A stretch of 64,000 bases of DNA, from NCBI RefSeq assembly GCF_027497215.1, contig NZ_CP114904.1, forward strand, positions 682,001 through 746,000, given 5' to 3'. The first letter of the stretch is position 1; each line of letters begins with the position of its first letter. The notes below the pieces were generated by a model that saw only the letters and a list, made by a program, of their open reading frames with translations, had not been told where the DNA came from and made no database searches. The stretch is from Micromonospora sp. WMMD812. Its GTDB lineage: Bacteria > Actinomycetota > Actinomycetes > Mycobacteriales > Micromonosporaceae. Shown piece after piece: positions 27,858 to 36,982 of this stretch. The position numbers and the translations under genes were made by a program.

Positions 27858-28295
27858 GTGGCTGGTTCTTCGTTCGGGCTGCGGTTTCGAGGGTTCCGGC
27901 GGTCGTCGGGGTTGACCATCGAGGATCTGGCCGCGGCGTCGGGTGTGCGTGGTCGGGCGATCAGCGACATGGAGCGGGGACACAGCCGTGCGCCGCAGGA
28001 GCGGACGTTGGCGGCGTTGGCCGACGCGCTGGACCTCGGTGACGGCGCTCCGCATCATCCCGGCCTGACGCCGTCGGCCGCTGAGGCGCGTCGACGACGA
28101 ATGCGCGACCTGCTGCCGGGCGCCGGGGCGTGGCTCGTGCGCGGCGGGCCTGAACCGGACCCGTCGAGCACGCCCACACGCAGATCAGGTTTCTGCGTTA
28201 CTTCCGCGTGGTGCCGGCCGGACGCCACTGGTTACGTATCTGTACAAGCCGGTCCATCCCGGGCCGGGGAACGGACAAGCAAGGCGCGTCAATGA
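27858..28295 (+). CDS. Truncated XRE-type helix-turn-helix protein
   Basis: The first 60 residues are a clear XRE domain (GLRFRGFRRSSGLTIEDLAA, then ASGVRGRAISDMERG and RTLAALADAL), the usual N terminus of actinobacterial HTH-NB-ARC-TPR regulators. After residue 65 the resemblance stops and the frame continues as Arg/Pro-rich sequence to 28295, with no ATPase domain in any frame. It is probably the stump of a larger regulator; a small functional HTH protein is possible. GGGAGGT precedes the start. Its 3' end overlaps the next gene by 4 bases. Confidence 0.5.
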   Translation: MAGSSFGLRFRGFRRSSGLTIEDLAAASGVRGRAISDMERGHSRAPQERTLAALADALDLGDGAPHHPGLTPSAAEARRRRMRDLLPGAGAWLVRGGPEPDPSSTPTRRSGFCVTSAWCRPDATGYVSVQAGPSRAGERTSKARQ

Positions 28296-30619
28296 CTGAG
28301 TCGGCATCGGCGGTACGGTTCACCATCCTGGGCTCGCTCGGAGCCCGGCGCGGTGACGTCGATCTCGAACTCGGTGGCCGTCAGCAGCGGCTGGTGCTCG
28401 CCCTGCTGCTGACCCACGGCGGGTCGGTGGTCGGCCTTCACGATCTGGTCGACACCATCTGGAATCAGGATCCGCCGACGAGCGCTGTCAACATCGTCCA
28501 TCGCTACATCGGCGCCCTTCGCCGACTCATCGAACCCGACCTGCCGGTGCGCGCCGTCGGCAACCACCTGATCCGGCACGCGGTGGGATACCAGCTGCGG
28601 GTCGACGAGGGCTCACTCGATCTGCTGCGCTTCCGCCGGCTGGTGGCCCACGCCCGGCGGGCGACCGAACCCGGGCCGGCGGTGCGGCTCTACACCGAGG
28701 CACTGGCGCTCTGGCGCGGATCCTGCGCCGCGGGCCTGGACCCGGAATCGCGCGCCCACCCGGCCTTCACCGGGATCGACGCCGAGTGCGCACAGGCCGT
28801 GCGGGACGGCGCGGACACCGCCCTGCGTAGCGGCCAGGTGCGGCTGATGCTCCCGGCGCTACGCCAGGCGGCCGGGCAGAATCCGCTCGACGAGGCGCTG
28901 CAGGCCCGCCTCGTCCTCGCGCTGGCCGCCGACGGCCGGCAGGCCGAGGCCCTGAGCACCTTCCAGGAGGTCCGACGGCGGCTCGGCGACGAGCTCGGGA
29001 TCGACCCCAGTCCCGAGCTTCTCGATGCGTACGACCGCCTGCTGCACCAACGCACCTCGGCCCAGTGGTGGGGCCGTGCGCCGTCACCGGTCGGAACGGT
29101 CGCCGTCGGCCCACTCGCCCACTCGCCCGTCGACGCCGAGGAAGCCATCGGACTGGTCAAGCCGCCGCCCACACCGGCTCAGCTGCCACCGGACCACCCG
29201 TTCTTCGTCGGCCGGGCGGACCTCCTCGCTCGTGCGGAGGCGCTGATCGAGGCGGACCGGCGGCACGGGCGAGCCACGGTGGCGCTGGCCATCGACGGGA
29301 TGCCGGGCGTCGGCAAGACCACCCTCGCGATCCGTCTGGGCCACCGTCTCGCCGCCGCCTACCCGGACGGGCAGCTCTACGCCGACCTGCGCGGCTTCGC
29401 CGCCCAGGGCTGCCCGATGAGCCCCGCCGAGGCGCTGCGGGGACTTCTCAGCTCGCTCGGCGTGCCGCGGGCGGACGCGCCGACCGAACTGCACGCGCTG
29501 GCCGGGCTCTACCGCACCATCCTCGCGGGGCGCCGATTCCTGATCGTGCTCGACAACTGCCGGGACTTCGGGCAGGTGCGACACCTGCTGCCTGGCGCCC
29601 CCGGCTGCCTGGCGATCGTGACCAGCCGTAACCGGCTCACCGGCCTGATCACCAACGCCGGCGCCCATCCGCTGCCGGTGGACCTGCCGCCGCCCGACGA
29701 GACCCGGGAGTACCTGGCCCGACGGTTGGGCGCGGGGCGGACCGCCGCGGAGCCGGCCGCGGTCGATGACATCATCGCGGACAGCGGGCGACTGCCGCTG
29801 GCTCTTGCCCTGGTAGCCGCGCGTGCCGCGACACAGCCCGATACACCGCTCGCGGAGATCGCCTTGGAGCTGGCGGGCCGCCTCGACAGCCTCGGCGGAA
29901 ACGCGGAAACCAGCCTGACGGCGGCCTTCTCGTGGTCGTATCGAGAGCTCAGCCCGCCGGCGGCGCGGCTGTTCCGGCTGCTGTCGCTGCACCCCGACCC
30001 CGATCTGACCGTGGAGTCGGCGGCAAGCCTCGCCGATGTCGATCCGGCCACGGGCGCGACGCTCCTGGGGGAGCTGGACACGCACATGCTCACCCAGGTC
30101 CGGTCCGGCCGGCATCGGGTGCACCGCCTCCTGCGGGCCTACGCCGCCGGCCTCAGCGAGGAGGAGGACACAGCGCACGAGCGTCGCGCTGCCGTCATGC
30201 GGCTGTTCGACCACTTCCGCTCCTCGGCGTACCACGCGCATCTGCGGCTCGATCCGCCGGTTCCCGTGCCCGAGCCGCCGGCGCCCGGACCCGGGGTGAC
30301 GCCGCTCCGGTTCGACGGGCGCGACGAGGCGATCGCCTTCTTCGAGGCCGAACGACCGGTGCTCGCCGCCGTCGTCGCGCAGGCCGGGGCGCAGGGAGCG
30401 CACGAGGTCGCCTGGCACGTCACGCGCTCCATGACGAGCGCCCGTGGCTCTCGCCGGCCGGACGATCGACTGGACGACGACCACGCGCAGCGGATTCGAT
30501 GTGGCGACCCCCGGCGATCCCGAGGGGCAGGCCCGGGGCGCCGCAGCCCTACGGACGCGTTGTCCATACCGGGCGACCGTGACCGACAGTCCCCACCAGC
30601 GCGACCGTTCGATGGGTGA
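28292..30619 (+). CDS. AfsR/SARP-type regulator, C terminus degraded
   Basis: A 775-residue protein: winged helix (RFTILGSLGARRGDVDLELG), activation domain ending GDELGIDPSPELLDAYDRLL, then NB-ARC ATPase with Walker A DGMPGVGKTTLAIRLG and FLIVLDNCRDF. Around 30430-30450 the family sequence moves to another frame: GTG 30444 onward reads TIDWTTTTRSGFDVATPGDP, which resembles the family's post-ATPase linker, and then fades. The in-frame tail is Arg-rich and unrelated. The TPR sensor region is therefore lost. It could act as a constitutive activator or be a decaying gene. ATG 28292 follows an AAGG site. Confidence 0.8.
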   Translation: MTESASAVRFTILGSLGARRGDVDLELGGRQQRLVLALLLTHGGSVVGLHDLVDTIWNQDPPTSAVNIVHRYIGALRRLIEPDLPVRAVGNHLIRHAVGYQLRVDEGSLDLLRFRRLVAHARRATEPGPAVRLYTEALALWRGSCAAGLDPESRAHPAFTGIDAECAQAVRDGADTALRSGQVRLMLPALRQAAGQNPLDEALQARLVLALAADGRQAEALSTFQEVRRRLGDELGIDPSPELLDAYDRLLHQRTSAQWWGRAPSPVGTVAVGPLAHSPVDAEEAIGLVKPPPTPAQLPPDHPFFVGRADLLARAEALIEADRRHGRATVALAIDGMPGVGKTTLAIRLGHRLAAAYPDGQLYADLRGFAAQGCPMSPAEALRGLLSSLGVPRADAPTELHALAGLYRTILAGRRFLIVLDNCRDFGQVRHLLPGAPGCLAIVTSRNRLTGLITNAGAHPLPVDLPPPDETREYLARRLGAGRTAAEPAAVDDIIADSGRLPLALALVAARAATQPDTPLAEIALELAGRLDSLGGNAETSLTAAFSWSYRELSPPAARLFRLLSLHPDPDLTVESAASLADVDPATGATLLGELDTHMLTQVRSGRHRVHRLLRAYAAGLSEEEDTAHERRAAVMRLFDHFRSSAYHAHLRLDPPVPVPEPPAPGPGVTPLRFDGRDEAIAFFEAERPVLAAVVAQAGAQGAHEVAWHVTRSMTSARGSRRPDDRLDDDHAQRIRCGDPRRSRGAGPGRRSPTDALSIPGDRDRQSPPARPFDG

Positions 30620-30834
30620 TCGTCGTCGCGGCCGGCAGCATCCGGTCGATCATGCCCCTTCTTTGTCACGAACTGTGGGCCGCTCCGGTCTTACGTGGTG
30701 AGCCCGCGAACGTCTGCGCGGGGGCGAGGAGGCACGGCCATGGCGAGCAGTCCGGCGCCGCGGGACGCACGCACCGGGCCGCTCACCTCGCCGGGCCACG
30801 GAGAGCCGGACGCACCGGAGAACGGGAACCAAGC

Positions 30835-32565
30835 ATGAGCATTCGTGAACACCGCCTGTCGACCTCGGTGCTCGTGATCGGCACCGGCGGCTCCGGCCTG
30901 CGGGCGGCCATCGAGCTCGCCGAGCGGGGCGTCGACGTGCTCGCTGTCGGCAAACGGCCCAAGCAGGACGCCCACACGGCGTTGGCGGCCGGCGGGATCA
31001 ACGCGGCACTCGGGACGATGGACGCCGACGACAGTTGGCAGCAACATGCCGCGGACACCATCAAGGAGAGCTACCTCCTCGCCAACCCGCACACGGTGCA
31101 GGTCGTCGCCCAGGGCGCCGCTCGGGGCATCCACGACCTGGAGCGCTACGGGATGCACTTCGCGCGCGAGAAGGACGGCCGCATCTCCCAGCGGTTCTTC
31201 GGGGCGCACAAGTACCGCCGGACCGCGTTCGCGGGCGACTACACCGGCCTGGAGATTCAACGCACCCTCGTCCGCCGCGCCGCGCAGCTGGACATCCCCG
31301 TCCTCGACACCGTCTACGTCACGCGGATTCTCGTCCGCGACAACGCCGTGTTCGGCGCGTACGGCTTCGACCTGAACGACGGCACCCGCTATCTCGTGCA
31401 CGCCGACGCGGTGATCCTCGCCGCGGGCGGACACACCCGGATCTGGCGACGGACGTCCTCGCGTCGGGACGAGAACACCGGGGACTCCTTCCGCCTCGCA
31501 ATCCTTGCCGGCGCCCGCCTGCGCGACCCCGAACTGGTCCAGTTCCACCCGTCCGGCATCCTCGAGCCCGAGAACGCGGCCGGAACCCTCGTCTCGGAGG
31601 CCGCGCGCGGCGAAGGCGGCATCCTCCGCAACGCGGCGGGGGAGCGGTTCATGAAGCGCTACGACCCCGAGCGGATGGAGTTGTCGACCCGCGACCGGGT
31701 GGCGCTCGCCGCGTACACCGAGATCAAGGCGGGCCGGGGAACGCCGAACGGCGGCGTCTGGCTCGACGTGTCACACCTGCCGCGCGAAACCATCATGAAC
31801 CGGCTGCCGCGGGTCTACCAGATGATGCTCGAGCTGCAGATGCTCGACATCACGACCGATCCGATCGAGATCGCGCCCACCGCGCACTATTCGATGGGTG
31901 GGGTCTGGGTCCGCCCGGAGGACCACGGCACCGACGTCGCGGGTCTGTACGCGATCGGCGAGGCGGCCAGCGGTCTGCACGGCGCCAACCGCCTGGGCGG
32001 CAACTCGCTCATCGAGCTTCTCGTCTACGGCCGCATCGTCGGCGCGGCCGCCGCCGGTTACGCCGCCGGGCTGGACGCGCAGCGGCGCTCGCCGGAGGCG
32101 GTCGCCGAGGCTCGCGCCGAGATCGACGGGCTGCTCGCCGCGGACGGCCGCGAGAACGTCCGCGCGCTGCAGCGGGCGATCCGCAACACGATGACCGAGC
32201 ACGCCGGTGTGGTCCGCGACGAGCAGGGGCTGCGCGCCGGGCTGGCAGAACTGCGCGCCATCACGGACCGCATGGCGGACATCGGCGTCCACCCGGATAT
32301 CGCGGGTTACCAGGACCTGGCGCACGCCTTCGACCTGAAGGCGTCGGCGATCGCGGCACGGGCCACATTGGAGGCCGCGCTGGAGCGGCGCGAGACCCGC
32401 GGCTGCCACAACCGCAGCGACTTTCCGCACGTCGACCCCGGGCTCCAGGTCAACCTCGTCTGGTCGCCGACGGCGGGCATCGTCCGTGAGGAGATTCCGC
32501 CGGTCCCGACGGAGATCGCCGAGCTGATGGAAGAGGTGTCGACCGTCGGGAAGCTCGTCGAATAG
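30835..32565 (+). CDS. Fumarate reductase/succinate dehydrogenase-type flavoprotein
   Basis: A 576-residue FAD protein of the SdhA/FrdA/NadB superfamily. FAD dinucleotide motif: VLVIGTGGSGLRAAIELAE. The His of AHTALAAGGINAAL corresponds to the covalent flavin site of membrane complexes. Substrate and catalytic motifs are HYSMGGVWV, LHGANRLGGNSLIELLVYGR and the late ETRGCHNRSDFP. No iron-sulfur or membrane-anchor gene is adjacent, unlike a normal sdh/frd operon, so the electron partner is unclear. L-aspartate oxidase is an alternative. It is followed by a terminator-like hairpin and then NDH-2. Confidence 0.85.
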   Translation: MSIREHRLSTSVLVIGTGGSGLRAAIELAERGVDVLAVGKRPKQDAHTALAAGGINAALGTMDADDSWQQHAADTIKESYLLANPHTVQVVAQGAARGIHDLERYGMHFAREKDGRISQRFFGAHKYRRTAFAGDYTGLEIQRTLVRRAAQLDIPVLDTVYVTRILVRDNAVFGAYGFDLNDGTRYLVHADAVILAAGGHTRIWRRTSSRRDENTGDSFRLAILAGARLRDPELVQFHPSGILEPENAAGTLVSEAARGEGGILRNAAGERFMKRYDPERMELSTRDRVALAAYTEIKAGRGTPNGGVWLDVSHLPRETIMNRLPRVYQMMLELQMLDITTDPIEIAPTAHYSMGGVWVRPEDHGTDVAGLYAIGEAASGLHGANRLGGNSLIELLVYGRIVGAAAAGYAAGLDAQRRSPEAVAEARAEIDGLLAADGRENVRALQRAIRNTMTEHAGVVRDEQGLRAGLAELRAITDRMADIGVHPDIAGYQDLAHAFDLKASAIAARATLEAALERRETRGCHNRSDFPHVDPGLQVNLVWSPTAGIVREEIPPVPTEIAELMEEVSTVGKLVE

Positions 32566-32581
32566 CCGGCGCGGGCCGTGT

Positions 32582-32599
32582 GCCCGATCACGATCGGGC
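32582..32599. terminator. Hairpin after the flavoprotein gene
   Basis: GCCCGAT (32582-32588) and ATCGGGC (32593-32599) form a perfect 7-bp stem with loop CACG, 17 bases past the stop. It separates the flavoprotein from the NDH-2 gene. Confidence 0.5.
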
Positions 32600-32662
32600 G
32601 GCGCGCGGCACAACGCCACGCCTCGCCTGGTTGTATTTGGTAGCGGCTCGTTGGAGGTTGCC

Positions 32663-34108
32663 ATGCGCAGGATCCTGATCGTCGGGGGCGGCTACGCCGG
32701 TTTCTACACGGCCTGGCGGCTGGAGAAGAAGCTCCGCCGCGACGAGGCCGAGGTGACGCTCGTCGACCCCCGGCCGTACATGACCTATCAGCCGTTCCTG
32801 CCCGAGGTCGCCGCCGGCTCGGTCGAGGCGCGTCACGTCGCCGTCTCGCTGCGCGGCCACCTCCGCCGGACCACCGTCATCGCCGCCAGCGTGACCGAAA
32901 TCGATCACGCGCACCGGACGGCGACCATCCGGCCGCTGGACGGCCCGGACCGCCGGCTCGAGTACGACACCGTCGTGGTCACGGCGGGCGCGGTGACCCG
33001 TACCTTCCCGATCCCCGGGGTCGCGGAAGGGGCGATCGGGCTCAAGCACGTCGAGGAGGCCGTCGCGATCAGGGACCGGCTGCTCACCGCGTTCGAGCGT
33101 GCCTCGGCCCTTCCGCCGGGCCCCGAGCGCACCCGGCTGCTGACCGTGACCGTCGTCGGCGGCGGCTTCACCGGCGTCGAAGGCTTCGGGGAGTTGCTCT
33201 CGCTCGCGACGGCGCTGCTCAAGCGGTATCCGGAGCTCACCCTCGCGGACCTCGCCTTCCACCTCGTCGAGGCGCAGGGCCGCATCCTCCCCGAGGTCAC
33301 CGACGACGTGGGGCGGTGGGTGGTCCGCCACCTCGAGGAGCGTGGCGGCCACATCCACCTCGACACGCAGCTCGTCTCGGCCGAGGACGGGCACGTCGTG
33401 CTCTCGACCGGTGAGGAGTACGACACCGAGCTGCTGATCTGGACCGCGGGCAACGGCGCCAACCCCGTCGTCGCCAAGCAGACCGATCTTCCGATCGACG
33501 AGCGGGGCCGCCTGCGGGTGCGCGCCGATCTGCGCGTCGGCACGGCGGACGCCGCGATCCCCGACGCCTGGGGCGCGGGCGACAACGCCGCGGTCCCGGA
33601 CCTCGCCTCCACGATTCCGGGCGCGCTGACGGTGCCGAACGCCCAACACGCCGTCCGGCAGGGCAAGCGGCTCGCCGCGAACCTGGTCGCCGACCTCCGT
33701 GGGCGGCGGGTCAAGCAGTACGCGCACCACAGCCTCGGCGTGGTCGCGACCCTCGGTCTCGGCCGCGGGGTGTTCCAGTACCGCCGCCTGGTCATCAAGG
33801 GGTTCCTGGCCTGGGTGATGCACCGCGGATACCACGTGCTCGCGGTGCCGACCTGGGAGCGCAAGATCCGTGTCCTTCTGGTATGGCTCAGCGCCGTGGT
33901 GTTCGGTCGCGACATCGTCTCGCTGCAGTCGGTGCAGCAGCCCCGGGCCGCGTTCACCGCCGGCGGCACCCCGCGCCCGGCCATCGGCGGCGCTCCACCC
34001 TGGTCGACGGAGATCGCGGCCACCCGGCTGCCCTCGCCCACGGGGCTCGGTCGGCCGCCGGCTGCCCGGATCGACAGGGTGAACGGCTCGTCGCAGGATG
34101 CTCGGTAA
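32663..34108 (+). CDS. NAD(P)/FAD-dependent oxidoreductase, type II NADH dehydrogenase-like
   Basis: A 481-residue two-dinucleotide-fold protein. FAD motif: ILIVGGGYAGFYTAWRLEKK at the N terminus; NADH motif: VTVVGGGFTGVEGFGEL near residue 165; the second FAD motif is AIPDAWGAGDNAAVPD. The C terminus holds a hydrophobic stretch (KIRVLLVWLSAVVFGRDIV) typical of the membrane-docking helix of NDH-2, then a disordered tail of about 55 residues. It passes electrons from NADH to menaquinone without pumping protons. ATG 32663 follows GGAGG by 6 bases. Confidence 0.9.
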   Translation: MRRILIVGGGYAGFYTAWRLEKKLRRDEAEVTLVDPRPYMTYQPFLPEVAAGSVEARHVAVSLRGHLRRTTVIAASVTEIDHAHRTATIRPLDGPDRRLEYDTVVVTAGAVTRTFPIPGVAEGAIGLKHVEEAVAIRDRLLTAFERASALPPGPERTRLLTVTVVGGGFTGVEGFGELLSLATALLKRYPELTLADLAFHLVEAQGRILPEVTDDVGRWVVRHLEERGGHIHLDTQLVSAEDGHVVLSTGEEYDTELLIWTAGNGANPVVAKQTDLPIDERGRLRVRADLRVGTADAAIPDAWGAGDNAAVPDLASTIPGALTVPNAQHAVRQGKRLAANLVADLRGRRVKQYAHHSLGVVATLGLGRGVFQYRRLVIKGFLAWVMHRGYHVLAVPTWERKIRVLLVWLSAVVFGRDIVSLQSVQQPRAAFTAGGTPRPAIGGAPPWSTEIAATRLPSPTGLGRPPAARIDRVNGSSQDAR

Positions 34109-34381
34109 CGAGTCGGCCTCCGTGCGCGCTCGGCGCGATCCTGGCGATCGAGGGCGACTCCCGACCCGGCGCCGCAGGCTGAGGCGCCGAAACGCGGTCG
34201 CCGCGCACCTTCCCAGGCTCGTCGAGCGTGTTGAGGGAGCGGCACCCAAGATCGCTCCGTCCGAAAAGCGGATACCGACATCGGCCGTTCGGCTATCTTT
34301 CGGGTAGCCGTTGGTCTAGTGTCGGCGGCAACGATCGCGCAGCTGCCGGAAAGGCTGCCGGCGTGGCCTCGGAGGATGACG

Positions 34382-35191
34382 ATGATCACCACTGATCGAC
34401 CCGCCTCGGCGGGTTCGCGAATGGACACCCTCACCTCGCCGGACTCGACGGCCACCCACCTGCTCACCACGCTGGCCGGGCTGCCGGCCGATCACCCGTC
34501 GCGCGCCGCGATGCGCGACCGGGCGATCGAGGCGTGGCTGCCGCTGGCCAACCACCTCGCCCGCCGTTACAGCGGCCGGGGTGAGCCGACCGACGACCTG
34601 GCCCAGACCGCCGCCGTCGGTCTGATCAAGGCCATCGACAAGTTCGACCCGACCCGCGGCGTCGACTTCGCCGGCTACGCCATCCCCACCATCATCGGCG
34701 AGCTCAAGCGACACTTCCGCGACCGCACCTGGGACATCCGGGTGCCCCGCCGGCTGCAGGAACTGCGGCTGGCCATCTCCGACGCGAACAGCTCACTGCT
34801 GCAGACCCTGGGCCGCTCGCCCACGGTCGCCGACATCGCCGCGCACCTCAAGCTCACCGAGGAAGAGGTCCTGGAAGGCCTGGAAGGCGCCCGCGCGTAC
34901 AACGCGGTCTCGCTGTCCACCCCGACCGGCGACGGCGACCGCGCCACCGAACTCGGCGACATGCTCGGCGGCGAGGACAGCGAGTTCGAGCTGGCCGAGC
35001 TGCGGGTCGCCCTCGGCCCCGCGCTGGCCACCCTCGACGAGCGCGAGCAGAAGATCCTCACCCTGCGGTTCTACGGCAACCTGACCCAGTCGCAGATCGC
35101 CGAGCAGATCGGTGTCTCGCAGATGCACGTCTCCCGGCTGCTGGCCCGGGCGCTGACGAAGCTGCGGGGGCAGCTCGACGGCACGTACTGA
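34382..35191 (+). CDS. SigB/SigF-type alternative sigma factor
   Basis: A 269-residue group 3 sigma factor. Region 2: RYSGRGEPTDDLAQTAAVGL then IKAIDKFDPTRGVDF; region 3: RRLQELRLAISDANSSLLQT and RSPTVADIAAHL; region 4: LDEREQKILTLRFYGNLTQS and IAEQIGVSQMHVSRLLARA. This group controls general stress, osmotic response or development and is usually held by an RsbW-type anti-sigma factor; none is adjacent here. The second of two close ATGs (34382) has GGAGG exactly 6 bases before it, which decides the start. A short dyad CGGCTA/TAGCCG lies at 34290-34310. Confidence 0.92.
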   Translation: MITTDRPASAGSRMDTLTSPDSTATHLLTTLAGLPADHPSRAAMRDRAIEAWLPLANHLARRYSGRGEPTDDLAQTAAVGLIKAIDKFDPTRGVDFAGYAIPTIIGELKRHFRDRTWDIRVPRRLQELRLAISDANSSLLQTLGRSPTVADIAAHLKLTEEEVLEGLEGARAYNAVSLSTPTGDGDRATELGDMLGGEDSEFELAELRVALGPALATLDEREQKILTLRFYGNLTQSQIAEQIGVSQMHVSRLLARALTKLRGQLDGTY

Positions 35192-35282
35192 CCGGCCGGG
35201 GCCAACCGTCCGCCGACGGGTGGGCCAGTTCGATCAGGAATCGAGAAGTGCTGGTCATGCTGCCGTGCCTAGCATGATCGAT

Positions 35283-35693
35283 ATGGACATCACCATTCAC
35301 ACGAGCGTCCTCCCGCACGTCGACCCGGACGCTTCCGTGGCCTTCTACCGCGACATCCTCGGCTTCGAGGTCCGCAGCGACGTCGGACAGGGCAAGATGC
35401 GCTGGATCACGGTCGGCCCCGTCGGCCAGCCCGACACGTCCATCCTCCTGGCACCGCCGGCCGTCGACCCGGGGATCACCGAGGACGAACGCCGCACCAT
35501 CGCCGAGATGATGGCCAAGGGCACCTACGGCTGGATCCTGCTCGCCACCCGGGACCTCGACGGCGCCTTCGAGAAGGTGCAGAGCGGCGACGCCGAGGTG
35601 GTCCAGGAACCGACCGAGCAGCCGTACGGCGTGCGCGACTGCGCCTTCCGCGATCCCGCCGGCAATCTCGTCCGCATCCAGGAGCTCCGCTGA
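35283..35693 (+). CDS. VOC family (glyoxalase-like) protein
   Basis: A 136-residue single-chain glyoxalase/dioxygenase-fold protein: SVLPHVDPDASVAFYRDILG at the N terminus and YGVRDCAFRDPAGNLVRIQE at the C terminus, the typical paired beta-alpha-beta modules. The substrate is unknown. No ribosome site precedes ATG 35283, but TAGCATGATCGAT sits directly upstream; TAGCAT as a -10 would give a leaderless transcript. ATG 35274 is an alternative. Confidence 0.85.
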   Translation: MDITIHTSVLPHVDPDASVAFYRDILGFEVRSDVGQGKMRWITVGPVGQPDTSILLAPPAVDPGITEDERRTIAEMMAKGTYGWILLATRDLDGAFEKVQSGDAEVVQEPTEQPYGVRDCAFRDPAGNLVRIQELR

Positions 35694-35757
35694 GCCGTCC
35701 GCCGACGACGGCCCGCTCGACCGGCTCCGTCGGGGCCGGCAGGTCGGTCATCGTCAT

Positions 35758-35798
35758 CGAGTGCCTGGCTGCCCCCTCGACCGGCAGCCAGGCACTCG
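35758..35798. terminator. Very strong hairpin between VOC and AraC genes
   Basis: The 16 bases 35758-35773 are a perfect inverted copy of 35783-35798 (CGAGTGCCTGGCTGCC paired with its complement), with a 9-base loop. It lies 65 bases past the VOC stop and only 13 bases before the AAAGGAG site of the AraC gene. It is most likely the VOC terminator; it could also act in the AraC leader. Confidence 0.7.
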
Positions 35799-35824
35799 CG
35801 GATTCCGATGAAAGGAGTTCTCTC

Positions 35825-36289
35825 ATGTGTCACCCCTCATGGGGGCGCGCCCTCGCCGCGGCCCAGCGCCTGAACGACCTCGCGCGACTGCGCCGGGTTC
35901 GTGACCGGATGGACCGGGAGTACGCGCAGCCGCTGGACGGGGAGGCGCTCGCCCGTGGCGCGAACATGTCGGCGGGGCATCTCAGTCGCCAGTTCCGGTT
36001 GGCGTACGGCGAGTCTCCGTACGCCTACCTGATGACGCGGCGGATCGAGCGTGCGATGGCGCTGCTGCGTCGTGGCGACCTCAGCGTCACGGAGGTCTGT
36101 TTCGCGGTCGGCTGTTCGTCGCTGGGCACCTTCTGCACCCGCTTCACGGAGCTGGTCGGGATGCCGCCCAGCGCCTACCGGCGCCGCGCACCGGGCGCTG
36201 CGGCGGGGATGCCGCCGTGTGTCGTGAAACAGGTGACCAGACCGGTCAGGATTCGAGAAGCAGTCGTCGCCGAGCCGCAATTAGCGTGA
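35825..36289 (+). CDS. AraC family transcriptional regulator (short form)
   Basis: A 154-residue protein with the double helix-turn-helix of AraC: GEALARGANMSAGHLSRQFR then YAYLMTRRIERAMALLRRG, and the second unit SVTEVCFAVGCSSLGTFCTR with MPPSAYRRR. The ligand domain of classical AraC is absent. ATG 35825 follows AAAGGAG. The stop is 5 bases before the next VOC gene, so the pair is probably one operon in which the regulator controls the VOC protein. Confidence 0.9.
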   Translation: MCHPSWGRALAAAQRLNDLARLRRVRDRMDREYAQPLDGEALARGANMSAGHLSRQFRLAYGESPYAYLMTRRIERAMALLRRGDLSVTEVCFAVGCSSLGTFCTRFTELVGMPPSAYRRRAPGAAAGMPPCVVKQVTRPVRIREAVVAEPQLA

Positions 36290-36294
36290 ATGCC

Positions 36295-36921
36295 ATGGCA
36301 TCCATCGAATTCGTCACCCTCGACGTGGCCGACCCCACGGCCGCCGACCGTTTCTACGCCGCCGCGTTCGGATTGGACACGCAGATCCGCCTGCGGGCCT
36401 CGGAGGCGCCGACGACCGGCTTCCGTGGTTTCACGATGGCGTTCACGGTGTCCCAGCCGGCCACCGTCAATGGTCTCATCGACGCTGCCCTGGACGCTGG
36501 TGCCACGACGCTGAAGCCTGCCGCGAAATCGCTGTGGGGCTACGGCGGTGTCGTACAGGCTCCGGACGGGACGATCTGGAAGGTCGCGACCTCGGCGAAG
36601 AAGGACACCGGCCCGGCCACGCGGCGGATCGACGAGATCGTGCTCCTGTTGGGAGTCGCGGACGTGGCCGCGAGCAAGCGGTTCTACGTCGAGCGCGGCC
36701 TCGCCGTGGCGAAGAGCTTCGGCCGCATGTACGTCGAGTTCGCTGCCGGGTCGAGTCCGGTCAAGCTGGCGCTGTACCGGCGTCGCGCCCTCGCCAAGGA
36801 CCTCGGCGTCGCTCCCGACGGCACCGGGTCGCACCGGCTGATGATCGGCGGCGCCGCCGGGCCCTGCACCGACCCGGACGGGTTCGCGTGGGAGGCCGCC
36901 TCGCTGGCACCCACGCGCTGA
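36295..36921 (+). CDS. Two-module VOC family (glyoxalase-like) protein
   Basis: A 208-residue protein with two VOC modules. The first begins IEFVTLDVADPTAADRFYAA and the second IDEIVLLLGVADVAASKRFY. Both have the VOC fold order but no clear set of four metal ligands, so binding rather than glyoxalase I activity is possible. Proteins of this type often confer tolerance to toxic small molecules. It is probably cotranscribed with the AraC gene. The far-upstream start of this frame is rejected because it lies inside the AraC gene. Confidence 0.85.
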   Translation: MASIEFVTLDVADPTAADRFYAAAFGLDTQIRLRASEAPTTGFRGFTMAFTVSQPATVNGLIDAALDAGATTLKPAAKSLWGYGGVVQAPDGTIWKVATSAKKDTGPATRRIDEIVLLLGVADVAASKRFYVERGLAVAKSFGRMYVEFAAGSSPVKLALYRRRALAKDLGVAPDGTGSHRLMIGGAAGPCTDPDGFAWEAASLAPTR

Positions 36922-36953
36922 CGACCCCGCGCGGCGAGCGGTGCGGACCGCTG

Positions 36954-36982
36954 CCCGGCCCGGCGGTGTCCCGCCGGCCGGG
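36954..36982. terminator. Hairpin between convergent VOC and M48 genes
   Basis: CCCGGCCCGGCGG (36954-36966) pairs with CCGCCGGCCGGG (36971-36982) with one bulged C and a 4-base loop. It directly abuts the M48 stop codon and lies 32 bases past the VOC stop. Confidence 0.6.

Noticed and set aside
34290..34310. CGGCTA/TAGCCG dyad with a GGGTAG element before the SigB/SigF-type gene, considered as a SigF autoregulatory promoter
   Set aside because: No GTTT-type -35 is found at the expected distance, so it was noted only inside the gene entry.
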